64,000 bases of DNA from Pseudomonas putida (GCF_001636055.1 NZ_CP011789.1:2976001-3040000), one strand, 5' to 3'; positions 9,127-17,337 are shown, numbered from the stretch's first letter. Numbers and translations are program-made. Notes: generated by a model from the sequence alone, not told the origin.

Positions 9127-9423
9127 GATGACGCTTAGTCACCTTTTCGCCCTTACGGCGAGTCACTTTTTGTCAGACGCGACAAAAAGTAACCAAAAAA
9201 CGCTGCGCTCCATTCATCCGGCCCTGCGCTTCGCTCCGGGTTCCCTCATTCCGGCCTTGTTCCCGGGAGGACCGCGCTGCAGGGCCCATCCTGGGCCCCA
9301 GCGCTTGACGGGCATCCATGCCCGTCACCTCCCTCCGCAAGTCCTGCGTTCGGCCTCCTGAAGTCGCGGAGGTACGGGTGGTGCCTGGGCTGGCGTAGCT
9401 GTCGCTCGTGAGGTATGAGGCTG
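9127..9423 (+). repeat. long repeat unit A1
   Basis: About 300 bp starting GATGACGCTTAGTCACC and ending at GTATGAGGCTG. Inside is a perfect hairpin ACTTTTTGTC/GACAAAAAGT and a TCGCC/GGCGA pair. Copies: A2, A4 and a shortened A3. The reverse complement matches B units over most of its length. Short ORFs here (for example one starting at 9122) are repeat artefacts. Confidence 0.85.
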
Positions 9424-9494
9424 AATTCTTGATCGGCAATGGCAACGGCAACGGCATTGAGATTGCCTTGTAAGGACGCAGGCGTTGCGTAAGG

Positions 9495-9756
9495 CTTCTA
9501 AGCGCACGATTGATCAGGCGCCGCCAATCGCGACTTCAGGAGGCCGAGTGGAGTTCTTGCGGAGGGAGGTGACGGGCAGGGATGCCCGTCAAGCGCTGCG
9601 CCCCAGGAGGGGGCGTTCAGCGCGGTCCTCCCGGGAGCAAGAGCGGAACGAGGGGAGCCGGAGCGAAGCGTAGGGGCCGGATGAATGGAGCTAGCGGTTT
9701 TTGCCTTCTTTTGCCCGCGTGCAAAAGAAGGTCGCCGTAAAGGCGAAAAGGTGAAT
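9495..9756 (-). repeat. long repeat unit B1 (inverted relative to A)
   Basis: About 260 bp matching the reverse complement of unit A through GGAGGGAGGTGACGGGCA and the CGCGGTCCTCCCGGGA core. Its outer hairpin differs: CCTTCTTTTGC/GCAAAAGAAGG. A1 and B1 are separated by about 70 bp (9424-9494) containing GGCAAC-type hexamers, a segment seen again after A4 at 12270-12330. Confidence 0.85.
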
Positions 9757-9864
9757 ATGCGTCTCCCTCGTAAATGAAGGTGCTTACAACTTTCAAAACA
9801 CACACTCTGAAAGTTGAATGCTAGAGGGGTGGGTTTTTACAGTTGTGAGCATATCCGTTTGCGA

Positions 9865-10164
9865 GGGTGACGCTTAGTCACCTTTTCGCCCTTACGGCGA
9901 GTCACTTTTTGTCAGACGCGACAAAAAGTAACCAAAAAACGCTGCGCTCCGTTCATCCGGCCCTGCGCTTCGCTCCGGGTTCCCTCACTCCGGCCTTGCT
10001 CCCGGGAGGACCGCGCTGCAGGGCCCATCCTGGGCCCCAGCGCTTGACGGGCATCCATGCCCGTCACCTCCCTCCGCAAGTCCTGCGTTCGGCCTCCTGA
10101 AGTCGCGGAGGTACGGGTGGTGCCTGGGCTGGCGTAGCTGTCGCTCGTGGGGTATGAGGCTGGA
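9865..10164 (+). repeat. long repeat unit A2
   Basis: Near-identical to A1 and A4. It joins B2 directly at TCGTGGGGTATGAGGCTGG without the GGCAAC spacer seen after A1. This junction shows what the insertion site of the IS66 relic between A3 and B3 looked like before insertion. Confidence 0.85.
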
Positions 10165-10178
10165 TGCTCTTGATCTTG

Positions 10179-10441
10179 CTTCTAAGTGCGCGATGGATCA
10201 GGCGCCGCCAATCGCGACTTCAGGAGGCCGAGTGGAGTTCTTGCGGAGGGAGGTGACGGGCAGGGATGCCCGTCAAGCGCTGCGCCCCAGGAGGGGGCGT
10301 TCAGCGCGGTCCTCCCGGGAGCAAGAACGGAACGAGGGGACCCCGGAGCGAAGCGTAGGGGCCGGATGAATGGAGCTAGCGGTTTTTGCCTTCTTTTGCC
10401 CGCGTGCAAAAGAAGGTCGCCGTAAAGGCGAAAAGGTGATT
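10179..10441 (-). repeat. long repeat unit B2
   Basis: Near-identical to B1 and B3, including the CCTTCTTTTGC hairpin and the outer GTCGCCGTAAAGGCG. Small ORFs on both strands are repeat artefacts shared with B1 and B3. Confidence 0.85.
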
Positions 10442-10553
10442 ATGCGTCACCCTCGTAAATGAATGTGCTTATAACTTTCAAAACACACTCTAAAAGTCAA
10501 AGTCAAAGGCGAGCGGGGTGGGTTTTTATAGATGTAAGCATATCCGTTTGCGG

Positions 10554-10712
10554 GGATGACGCTTAGTCACCTTTTCGCCCTTACGGCGAGTCACTTTTTG
10601 TCAGACGCGACAAAAAGTCACCAAAAAACGCTGCGTTCCAATCATCCGGCCTCCTTAAGTCGCTGAGGTACGGGCGGTGTCTGAGCTGACGTAGCTGTCG
10701 CTCGTGAGGTAT
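10554..10712 (+). repeat. internally deleted repeat unit A3
   Basis: Begins and ends like the other A units (GATGACGCTTAGTCACC to CTCGTGAGGTAT) but lacks about 140 central bases: CAATCATCCGGCC is joined straight to TCCTTAAGTCGCTGAGG. Its last eight bases, TGAGGTAT (10705-10712), are repeated at 11569-11576 on the far side of the IS66 relic. Confidence 0.8.
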
Positions 10713-10885
10713 GTAAGCGTCCGCCCAACTCACCTTGCGTGAGCTGGGCCGGAATCCACTGACGGAGTAGCAACCCGTCCTTAGTGGCCTCTTTGTCAGC
10801 TCCGGCACCCTAGCGAGACTGCGCTGCTTGTTGACTGGAAGACGTTGCAGCACACTAAGTGTCCAACGTAAGGAGACGACCCCAC

Positions 10886-11452
10886 ATGAAGGATACGCCT
10901 AGCATCCCCCTGATTATCCTCGATGTTCAGGATGCTATCGATCAGCCTGTTTGGAATGGTAAAAGCCACCCTGGCTATTTGTCCGTAATCCAACGCCTTC
11001 TGCGGCACTGGCGATCAAATGGCTGGCCTGTCCTTCATGTGAAGCATGATGAAGAGAATCCCACCTCCAGCTATCACGTTCATGGCCCTTGGAATGGGAT
11101 CAAGAAAGAAGTGGCTCCGATAGAGGGCGAGATTGTCATCATCAAGCATGAGAACTGCGCATTCATAGGAACTCAATTGGATGCCATTCTCAAAAGCATG
11201 CAAGTAAAACGCATTGTGTTGACCGGTGTTGTGGTTCATAACAGCATGGATGCCACTATTCGAGCCGGGAAAGCGCTTGGGTACGAAATTATTCTTCCAG
11301 CGGATGCCACGACTGCTGTACCCGTAATCGGGCCGCAAGGAACGTGTTGGGACGCCTCAACCGTTTATGAGCTGACCTTGGCCATACTGGGCACCGAATA
11401 TGCCCAGGTCATGTCATCAGATGATGTGATCACAGCTCTGCCTATGAAATAG
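10886..11452 (+). CDS. isochorismatase-family hydrolase homologue, Cys replaced by Ser
   Basis: A 188-residue isochorismatase-fold protein. Asp13 (in IILDVQD) and Lys87 (in IVIIKHEN) match two members of the usual Asp-Lys-Cys triad. In the third motif, TGVVVHNSMDAT, the nucleophilic Cys position is Ser120. True isochorismatases also lack the Cys, while amidase members need it, so this one may be an isochorismatase-like or altered hydrolase. AAGGAG at 10870-10875 supports ATG 10886. GC content is visibly lower than in neighbouring genes. It is enclosed by an IS66 relic, which indicates acquisition as mobile cargo. Confidence 0.85.
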   Translation: MKDTPSIPLIILDVQDAIDQPVWNGKSHPGYLSVIQRLLRHWRSNGWPVLHVKHDEENPTSSYHVHGPWNGIKKEVAPIEGEIVIIKHENCAFIGTQLDAILKSMQVKRIVLTGVVVHNSMDATIRAGKALGYEIILPADATTAVPVIGPQGTCWDASTVYELTLAILGTEYAQVMSSDDVITALPMK

Positions 11453-11459
11453 CGGCAGG

Positions 11460-11568
11460 CCCCCACTGATGCGGTAGCAAGTGCCCGATTTTACTGGCCC
11501 CGCGGGGTCGGCAGCCGCATTAGAACATCCTTGAGATGGGCGTACGGATCGTGCCCATTCATGCGCGC
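11460..11568 (-). pseudogene. IS66 transposase (TnpC) C-terminal fragment, frameshifted
   Basis: On the - strand, 11562 to 11491 reads MNGHDPYAHLKDVLMRLPT and then PRGQ and a stop. NGHDPYA-LKDVL-RLP is the well-known C-terminal signature of IS66 transposases. A one-base shift beyond the stop restores IGHLLPHQW, the usual family ending, at about 11490-11463. The fragment lacks everything upstream (it is cut at 11568) and carries a frameshift, so it is non-functional. Confidence 0.85.
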
Positions 11569-11599
11569 TGAGGTATGAGGCTGGATGCTCTTGATCTTG

Positions 11600-11862
11600 C
11601 TTCTAAGCGCGCGATGGATCAGGCGCCGCCAATCGCGACGTCAGGAGGCCGAGTGGAGTTCTTGCGGAGGGAGGTGACGGGCAGGGATGCCCGTCAAGCG
11701 CTGCGCCCCAGGAGGGGGCGTTCAGCGCGGTCCTCCCGGGAGCAAGAACGGAACGAGGGGACCCCGGAGCGAAGCGTAGGGGCCGGATGAATGGAGCTAG
11801 CGGTTTTTGCCTTCTTTTGCCCGCGTGCAAAAGAAGGTCGCCGTAAAGGCGAAAAGGTGACT
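11600..11862 (-). repeat. long repeat unit B3
   Basis: Third B copy, almost identical to B2. With A3 it would form one A-B pair split by the IS66 relic; the join lies at 11569-11577. It is followed by linker L4 (11863-11969). Confidence 0.85.
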
Positions 11863-11969
11863 ATGCGTCTCACTCGTAAATGAATGTGCTTATAACTTTC
11901 AAAACACACACTCTGAAAGTTGAATGCTAGAGGGGTGAGTTTTTACAGTTGTGGGCATATCCGTTTGTG

Positions 11970-12269
11970 AGGATGACGCTTAGTCACCTTTTCGCCCTTA
12001 CGGCGAGTCACTTTTTGTCAGACGCGACAAAAAGTAACCAAAAAACGCTGCGCTCCATTCATCCGGCCCTGCGCTTCGCTCCGGGTTCCCTCATTCCGGC
12101 CTTGCTCCCGGGAGGACCGCGCTGCAGGGCCCATCCTGGGCCCCAGCGCTTGACGGGCATCCATGCCCGTCACCTCCCTCCGCAAGTCCTGCGTTCGGCC
12201 TCCTGAAGTCGCGGAGGTACGGGTGGTGCCTGGGCTGGCGTAGCTGTCGCTCGTGAGGTATGAGGCTGG
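11970..12269 (+). repeat. long repeat unit A4
   Basis: Full-length A unit, last of the array. It is followed by the GGTAACGGCAACGGGAACGG segment (about 12270-12330), like the spacer after A1, and then directly by the stop of the gene at 12334. The array therefore fills the gap between two convergent genes. Confidence 0.85.
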
Positions 12270-12333
12270 ATTCTTGATTGGTAACGGCAACGGGAACGGC
12301 ATTGAGATTGTCTTGTAAGGACGCCGGTGCGGC

Positions 12334-12711
12334 TCAAGCCACTTTGCGTAAGGCCTCGATCAACTCTCCCTTGCGCATGGTCGAGCGACCGGCAATGTGC
12401 TGTTTACGCGCACGGTCCATCAACTCGGCCTTGGTCATGTCCTCCAGCTGTTGTCCGGAACGGGGCACGCCATGCTTCGTCGCGACAGCACGCCGGGCCG
12501 AGGACTCCCGTGCCTTGGCCTTGGCCGTCGGGCTTTTCCGTTGCCCCGAACCGCCTTTGCGCTCACCCCCTCCGGACTGCTTGTTGACCGTGGCCCAGGC
12601 GCGGGCTTCGGCTTCGTCCTTGGACACGCCCTTGGCCTCGTAGCTCTGTTCGATATGCTCGGCCTTGCGTTTCTGTTTATCGGTGTACTTGTCTTTTTCT
12701 CCACGTGGCAT
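12334..12711 (-). CDS. SAP/Rho-N-motif basic protein (often called plasmid stabilization protein)
   Basis: A 125-residue basic protein. The N-terminal half (MPRGEKDKYTDKQKRKAEHI) resembles small ChaB-like stress proteins; the middle is a low-complexity Lys/Ser/Gly linker. The C-terminal 35 residues (MTKAELMDRARKQHI, then STMRKGELIEALRK) form a Rho-N/SAP-like helix-extended-helix that could bind nucleic acid. The plasmid stabilization label is historic and not evidence of function. A clear GGAGAACGACC precedes ATG 12711. It lies 17 bp after the secreted protein gene and is probably the last gene of that operon. Confidence 0.8.
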   Translation of the reverse strand: MPRGEKDKYTDKQKRKAEHIEQSYEAKGVSKDEAEARAWATVNKQSGGGERKGGSGQRKSPTAKAKARESSARRAVATKHGVPRSGQQLEDMTKAELMDRARKQHIAGRSTMRKGELIEALRKVA

Positions 12712-12728
12712 GGTCGTTCTCCTCTACG

Positions 12729-13157
12729 TCAGTGGGTCTGCCAGACACCGTTGCTGCGTTCGCAATCGCTACGCGCCTGGCCCAGGCTGGGGGTGTCGTA
12801 GTAGTAGGTGATGATCCGCGCGTCCTTGGGCACGGTGGGGCGGGTGGAAGGCTCGCTGCGCCCCGCGGCATCGGGGTTGGCCAGGGTTTCCTGGGTCAGC
12901 GGTGCGATGCAGCTGCCGACGCTGCCGTCGGCGCAACGCTCGACTCGGCGTTTCTGGCTGTTGAGCATCTCCTTGCTTTCATTGCTGCACGACCAGGCAA
13001 TCGCTTCGGCCGGCATGTTGGCGTAGCTGTAGCAGGTATGCTGCTGCACCGGGTTGACCGCATCGCTGGATGAGCGCGTGACCACGTCGCAGCCTTCGGC
13101 CATTGCCTGGCCGCTGGCCAGGGTGGCCAGCAGTGCAATACATGGAACGATCCGCAT
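12729..13157 (-). CDS. secreted cysteine-containing protein of unknown function
   Basis: A 142-residue protein with a typical signal peptide (MRIVPCIALLATLASGQAMA, cleavage expected after AMA). The mature part has six cysteines in pairs of motifs (GCDVV, HTCYSY, WSCSNE, ERCADG, GSCIAP, DCERSNG), so disulfides in the periplasm are likely. No family is recognised. ATG 13157 was preferred to the upstream start at 13178 because GGGAGG lies just before it and the signal peptide begins there. It lies 27 bp downstream of the YbhN-like gene, consistent with the same operon. Confidence 0.75.
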   Translation of the reverse strand: MRIVPCIALLATLASGQAMAEGCDVVTRSSSDAVNPVQQHTCYSYANMPAEAIAWSCSNESKEMLNSQKRRVERCADGSVGSCIAPLTQETLANPDAAGRSEPSTRPTVPKDARIITYYYDTPSLGQARSDCERSNGVWQTH

Positions 13158-13184
13158 GATGTACCTCCCGGGCCCCACGGCCCA

Positions 13185-14144
13185 TCAGCGCTTGTCGAGG
13201 GCTGGCTCGACCTGTCGGCGCAAGGCCTTGGCGCGTTTCTCGAGGATCAGGTAGGTGACCACCGCCAACAGCAGCGGGATCAGGTAGTACAAGGTTCGAT
13301 AACCCAGCAACGCGGCCACCAGCGTGCCCTGGCCGAGCTGGCCATGGAGCAGGGCCAGGAAAACGGCCTCCAGCACCCCAAGCCCGGCGGGAATATGGGC
13401 GACCACGCCCGCCACGCAACTGATCAGCAACACACCCAGCACCGAGGGATAGAACAGCTCCGGTGGCAGCAGCAGATGGATCAACGCCGCCATCAACGCC
13501 CAGTTGCTTGCACCCAGGGCCACCTGGCACAACGCCAGGCGCAGACTCGGCAGGGTGACTTGATGCCCGCGCAGGTCCCACGTGCGCCGCTTGGCGAAGG
13601 CGCAGGCGAAGAGGTAGGCCAACGCGACCACGACCATCAACACGCCGATCAGCCGCAGGCCGCCAGCGCCTACCGTCCAGTTCTCCGGCAGCTTGACCAG
13701 GCCCAAGGCGAATACGGTGCCGGCCAACAGCAGGTAGCCCATCCAGTTGGTCAACAGGCCCAGGGTGAGGATGCGGGTGATGGTCGGGGTATCCAGGCCC
13801 AGCCTGCCATACAGCCGATAGCGCAGGGCCACGCCACCGACCCAGGTGGTGAAGTTGAGGTTGAACGCATAGCAGACGAATGCCACCGGCAGCACCTGCC
13901 GAGCTGGCAGGCGGTGGCCGGTATAAGCGCGGGCGAGCAGGTCGTAGCTGGCGAACACCAGATAGCTGCACAGGGCCAGCAGCAATCCCAGGACCAAGGT
14001 CGAGGGCCGGTAGGCCCGCAGCGACTGGCTGACTTCGTTCCAGTCCAGGTTGCGCGCCAGGGTGAACAGCAGCACCGGGATCAATACCAGGAACAGCACG
14101 GTCAGCAGGCGTTTGCCCCAGGTCTTCCAGCGTGGCGTGGCCAT
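13185..14144 (-). CDS. YbhN-like integral membrane protein (LPG synthase TM-region family)
   Basis: A 319-residue polytopic inner-membrane protein of the UPF0104/lysylphosphatidylglycerol-synthase transmembrane family. About eight hydrophobic segments are visible, and FNLNFTTWVGG and HIPAGLGVLEAV are family signatures. YbhN-type proteins lack the aminoacyl transferase half, and their role is presumed to be in lipid handling. The start ATG shares a base with the stop of the cardiolipin synthase gene (TGATG). The order ybhP-clsB-ybhN is the same as in Escherichia coli, which supports a joint role in membrane phospholipid metabolism. Confidence 0.88.
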   Translation of the reverse strand: MATPRWKTWGKRLLTVLFLVLIPVLLFTLARNLDWNEVSQSLRAYRPSTLVLGLLLALCSYLVFASYDLLARAYTGHRLPARQVLPVAFVCYAFNLNFTTWVGGVALRYRLYGRLGLDTPTITRILTLGLLTNWMGYLLLAGTVFALGLVKLPENWTVGAGGLRLIGVLMVVVALAYLFACAFAKRRTWDLRGHQVTLPSLRLALCQVALGASNWALMAALIHLLLPPELFYPSVLGVLLISCVAGVVAHIPAGLGVLEAVFLALLHGQLGQGTLVAALLGYRTLYYLIPLLLAVVTYLILEKRAKALRRQVEPALDKR

Positions 14145-15346
14145 CAGGTCTTGCCCTCTTGGTAGTCGGCCGGAGCCTCGCTTTCGCTTTGCAGCGACTG
14201 CAGGCGTTGCCGGTGTGCCGGGAACCAGCCGGCGATACGCGGGAAATAGCGGGTGATATGGAAGCCCAGGAAGATCAAGGGGGCACGCCACCAGTAACCG
14301 CGCACCATGCGCTCCAGCGTCACGGCCTTGCAGTGCTCGCGGGTCAGTTCGCTCAAGTGTTGGTAGAGCACAGCGTTGAACGCCCGGTCGCGGATCAGCA
14401 GGTTGGCTTCGAGGTTGAACGACAGGCTCAGTGGGTCGAGGTTGCTCGAGCCCACCGTGGTCCACTCGTCGTCCACCAACGCTACCTTGCCGTGCAGCGG
14501 GCGCTGGCAGTATTCGTAGATGCGCACCTCGTCACGCAGCAGGTAGTTGTAGAGCAGCCGGGAGAGTGCGCGGACCCAGCGCATGTCCGGTTGCCCCTGA
14601 AGGATCAGGGTCACCTCGACCCCGCGCCGAGCGGCGTTGCGCAGTTCGCGCAGCAGGCGGTAGCCGGGGAAGAAGTAGGCGTTGGCCACGACGATACGTT
14701 GCCTGGCTTCGCGCAGGGCTTGCAGATAACAGGCCTCGATATCGGTGCGGTGGCGCCGGTTGTCGCGCTCCACCAGCACGGCGCTGGCCGGGCCTGCGGC
14801 GATGTTGTTCGGCTGGACTCGGCTGGCGGCATCCAGCACGGGGGCGAGCATTCGGCAGGAGGACGCGTGCACCTGGCCCACTACCGGGCCGACGACCTCC
14901 ACGGCGTAGTCCTGCTTGGCTTGTGGGCCGAAGTCGCCGAGGTGGTCGGCGCTGTAGTTGATACCGCCGATAAACGCGCGTTGTCCGTCGATCACCAGGA
15001 TCTTGCGGTGCAGGCGACGGAACAGGTTGGTGCGCATGCCGGCCAATCGTGGTTGCGGATCGAACGAATGGAAACGGACCCCGGCCTCGGTCATCGAGGC
15101 GATGAATTCGTCGGGCAGGTCGGCGGTGCCGTAACCGTCCACGGCGACTTCGACCCTTACCCCGCGCCGAGCGGCGTCGATCAGGGCCTGGCGCAAGGCC
15201 TGGCCGACCTTGTCGTCGTAGATGATGAAGGTCTCGAGCAGTATTTCCTCACGAGCCTGAGCCATGGCCTCGAGCACGCGCGGATAGTACTGCTCGCCGT
15301 TGACCAGCAACTGGACGTGATTGCCTTCGCTCCAGGGCAGCTTCAT
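14144..15346 (-). CDS. clsB: cardiolipin synthase ClsB-like (phospholipase D superfamily)
   Basis: A 400-residue PLD-superfamily protein with two HKD motifs: LHRKILVIDG (near residue 120) and LHGKVALVDD (near 300), each followed by the small-residue motif (FIGGIN and VGSSN). This layout without N-terminal membrane helices matches ClsB (YbhO), which makes cardiolipin from phosphatidylglycerol. ATG 15346 overlaps the upstream YbhP-like stop by 4 bp (ATGA), supporting this start over the one at 15394. The operon partner downstream is YbhN-like. Confidence 0.9.
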   Translation of the reverse strand: MKLPWSEGNHVQLLVNGEQYYPRVLEAMAQAREEILLETFIIYDDKVGQALRQALIDAARRGVRVEVAVDGYGTADLPDEFIASMTEAGVRFHSFDPQPRLAGMRTNLFRRLHRKILVIDGQRAFIGGINYSADHLGDFGPQAKQDYAVEVVGPVVGQVHASSCRMLAPVLDAASRVQPNNIAAGPASAVLVERDNRRHRTDIEACYLQALREARQRIVVANAYFFPGYRLLRELRNAARRGVEVTLILQGQPDMRWVRALSRLLYNYLLRDEVRIYEYCQRPLHGKVALVDDEWTTVGSSNLDPLSLSFNLEANLLIRDRAFNAVLYQHLSELTREHCKAVTLERMVRGYWWRAPLIFLGFHITRYFPRIAGWFPAHRQRLQSLQSESEAPADYQEGKT

Positions 15347-16116
15347 AGCGTCACCTGCGCGACCAGCGGGGCATGGTCGGAGAGGTGTGACCACGGGTAT
15401 CTGGACAGTACCCGGGCGTCGCTGGCTTGTGCGTTGCGCAGGTAGATGCGGTCCAGGCGCAGCAGCGGCAGGCGCGCGGGAAAGCTGCGCGCCGGCTTGC
15501 CGAAGGCTTCGACCAGATGCCCCGAGAGCCGCACATCCGCTTTCAGGCGCCAGTCGTTGAAGTCACCTGCGACGATAACCGGCTCGTCCGAGGGCAGGCT
15601 GTCAAGCAACGCCAGCAGCAGGTCGACCTGCTGCTGCCGGTGCTCCTCGCGCAGCCCGAGGTGCACGCAGATCGCGTGCACCTGCTCGTGGCCCGGCACT
15701 TCGAGCTGGCAATGCAGCAGGCCGCGCTCCTCGTTGCCGCGGATCGTGACGTCAAGGTTATCGTGGGCGCGGATCGGGAATTTGGACAGGAGGGCATTGC
15801 CATGGTCGCCATGGGGATAGACCGCGTTGCGTCCGTAGGCGAACTGGGGCCACATGCTGTCGGCGAGGAATTCGTACTGAGGTGCCGTCGGCCAGGTCGG
15901 GTGGCGCTCGGCATGCTGCTGATGGCTGCCGTGTACTTCCTGCAGGAACACCAGGTCGGCCCCGGTCGCGCGCACCGCCTCGCGCAGTTCCGGCAGGATG
16001 AAACGGCGATTGAACAGGGTGAAGCCCTTGTGCACGTTGAGGGTCAGCACCGTCAGGCAGTGCACGGCGGTCACCTTGTCGATGATGCAGCGTGGGGCGG
16101 GCAAGGTTCCGTTCAT
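15343..16116 (-). CDS. endonuclease/exonuclease/phosphatase family protein (YbhP-like)
   Basis: A 257-residue EEP-fold protein. Metal-binding and catalytic motifs are visible: LTLNVHKGF (Asn), FLQEV (Glu), AGDFNDW (Asp/Asn) and SDHAPLV (Asp-His). The same fold serves nucleases and phospho- or sphingo-phosphodiesterases. The pairing with clsB and ybhN suggests a lipid or headgroup phosphodiesterase rather than a nuclease, but that is inference. ATG 16116 overlaps the DUF72 stop by 4 bp, so the genes are translationally coupled. Confidence 0.87.
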   Translation of the reverse strand: MNGTLPAPRCIIDKVTAVHCLTVLTLNVHKGFTLFNRRFILPELREAVRATGADLVFLQEVHGSHQQHAERHPTWPTAPQYEFLADSMWPQFAYGRNAVYPHGDHGNALLSKFPIRAHDNLDVTIRGNEERGLLHCQLEVPGHEQVHAICVHLGLREEHRQQQVDLLLALLDSLPSDEPVIVAGDFNDWRLKADVRLSGHLVEAFGKPARSFPARLPLLRLDRIYLRNAQASDARVLSRYPWSHLSDHAPLVAQVTL

Positions 16117-17033
16117 AGCGACTCCTGCGGTTCGACGCCGGGCTCGGTCACCAGCTCGCCGTCAAGGCCGAGCTTGCCCAGCAGGCGGCGGGCATCGTAA
16201 GGGGCATGCACCTTCTGGTCATTGTCGAAGTAGCAGTACACGTCACGGGAGGCACGTTTTGCCGGCGCGCGACGCACGACGCGCTGGGCATCCTCCGGCT
16301 GACCGCCTGCCGCCCAGGCCTGGATACGCATGCGCCAGCGGCGCAGCGCGCTGGCGGTATAGCCGCTGCTGTAGAGCTCGACATCGCCATGCAGGCGCAG
16401 GTACATGAAGTCGGCCGTGACCTCCTCGACATAAGGCCATTTGCCCGCGCTGTCGGCGACCACCAAGGCGACCTTGTGTTTGCGCAACAGGTCGATGAAG
16501 GTGTCGCAAAGGAAGCTGGGGTGGCGGATTTCCACGGCGTGGCGCAGGCGTGCGTTGCCCTTGATGGCAGTCCCACCGCTGCCTTGCAGGCGCTCGGCGG
16601 CGTCGCGGGCAATGCGGCGGGCGGCCGAGCGGTCATGTGGGAGCTTGGCGAGAAAATCGCTGAACCGCTGCACGTCGAATTTCAGGTTTGGGGGAAACTG
16701 CCAGAGAAAAGGACCAAGCTTGTCACCCAGCAGCAAGGGGCCCGAGGCGAAGAAGTTGGCCAGCGCTTCGTCGATCTCGCGAAGCCTGCGCACATGGGTG
16801 ATATAGCGCGGCGCCTTGACCGAAAACACGAAATCGTCGGGCGTCTCGTCACGCCAGCGCTCGTAGCGTTCAGGGGTCTGCAGCGCGTAGAACGAGCCAT
16901 TGATCTCGATGCTGTTGACTGCCCGCGAGGCGAACGCCAGTTCGTCGTCCTGACGCAGCCCCTTGGGGTAGAAATCCTTGCGCCATGGGCCATAGCGCCA
17001 ACCGGAAATGCCAATGCGGATCTCGCTCACCAC
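16113..17033 (-). CDS. DUF72 (YecE-like) TIM-barrel protein
   Basis: A 306-residue DUF72 protein. Family hallmarks are IRIGISGWRYGPWR at the start, SIEINGSFYALQ (near 42), FVFSVKAPRYITH, FLWQFPPNLK, the AVEIRHPSF segment and VYCYFDND near the C-terminus. The biochemical role of DUF72 is unknown. The start is a GTG at 17033 (a second GTG follows), preceded by AGGGGG at about 17039-17044. It heads the operon DUF72-ybhP-clsB-ybhN and two small genes. A second DUF72 gene, of the shorter type, is at 48742-49452. Confidence 0.88.
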   Translation of the reverse strand: MVSEIRIGISGWRYGPWRKDFYPKGLRQDDELAFASRAVNSIEINGSFYALQTPERYERWRDETPDDFVFSVKAPRYITHVRRLREIDEALANFFASGPLLLGDKLGPFLWQFPPNLKFDVQRFSDFLAKLPHDRSAARRIARDAAERLQGSGGTAIKGNARLRHAVEIRHPSFLCDTFIDLLRKHKVALVVADSAGKWPYVEEVTADFMYLRLHGDVELYSSGYTASALRRWRMRIQAWAAGGQPEDAQRVVRRAPAKRASRDVYCYFDNDQKVHAPYDARRLLGKLGLDGELVTEPGVEPQESL

Positions 17034-17130
17034 AGCCCCCTGGATTGAGTAATCATCAGTAGCGACCCGTGGCGGATCGAGAGGGTTCAGCAGGATTGAC
17101 GAGTGGCGTTACCTGGAAAGCGCGGGGCCT

Positions 17131-17274
17131 TCAGCCATCGGATTGTTCTTCTGGAGGTACCTGGCCTTCCGGCCAGTCGGGTGCCTCTTGTTGCGGGTCG
17201 GGCGCGGGTATCTTCTCGCCGGGATCGTGTGGGACTTCATCGACATAAGGATCTGGATGATTGGGGTCGCTCAT
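17131..17274 (-). CDS. small acidic proline-rich protein, 47 aa
   Basis: A 47-residue protein, MSDPNHPDPYVDEVPHDPG onward, rich in Pro, Asp and Glu and likely disordered. CCAGGAGACCGACC before ATG 17274 is a good ribosome site. I know no function; such short acidic proteins are frequent in Pseudomonas stress regulons. About 65 bp upstream is a palindrome ACACAG-N6-CTGTGT that also precedes the KGG gene at 42747, so the two may share control. Confidence 0.6.
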   Translation of the reverse strand: MSDPNHPDPYVDEVPHDPGEKIPAPDPQQEAPDWPEGQVPPEEQSDG

Positions 17275-17337
17275 GGTCGGTCTCCTGGGCAGGTAGGTCA
17301 GTCGCTTTTTGTCAGCCATGAGGGGGCACCTCTGGTC

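Larger units (their letters stand above)
10713..11568 (-). mobile_element. IS66-family relic carrying an isochorismatase-like cargo gene
   Basis: The left edge begins GTAAGCGTCCGCCC, matching the GTAA-type terminal repeat of IS66 elements. The right edge is an internal piece of a - strand IS66 transposase C-terminus. The unit is flanked by an exact 8-bp duplication, TGAGGTAT (10705-10712 and 11569-11576), the length IS66 elements make. Removing the unit plus one copy restores an intact A-B repeat junction. A second, diverged trace of the transposase tail is seen at about 10736-10795. There is no matching inverted repeat on the right, so the element is truncated or moved by a one-ended event. 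Confidence 0.75.

Noticed and set aside
11540..11568. A right terminal inverted repeat for the IS66 relic
   Set aside because: The right edge reads as transposase coding sequence and does not pair with the GTAAGCG left end.
9122..12302. Several ORFs of 60-95 codons on both strands in the repeat array
   Set aside because: They recur with each A or B unit and arise from repeat sequence; frames drift between copies and there are no ribosome sites.
9008..12330. CRISPR-like array
   Set aside because: The repeats are hundreds of bases long, inverted to each other and without unique short spacers; no cas genes are near.
14132..15445. 437-codon + strand ORF opposite clsB
   Set aside because: Antisense shadow of a gene with two intact HKD motifs and coupled neighbours.
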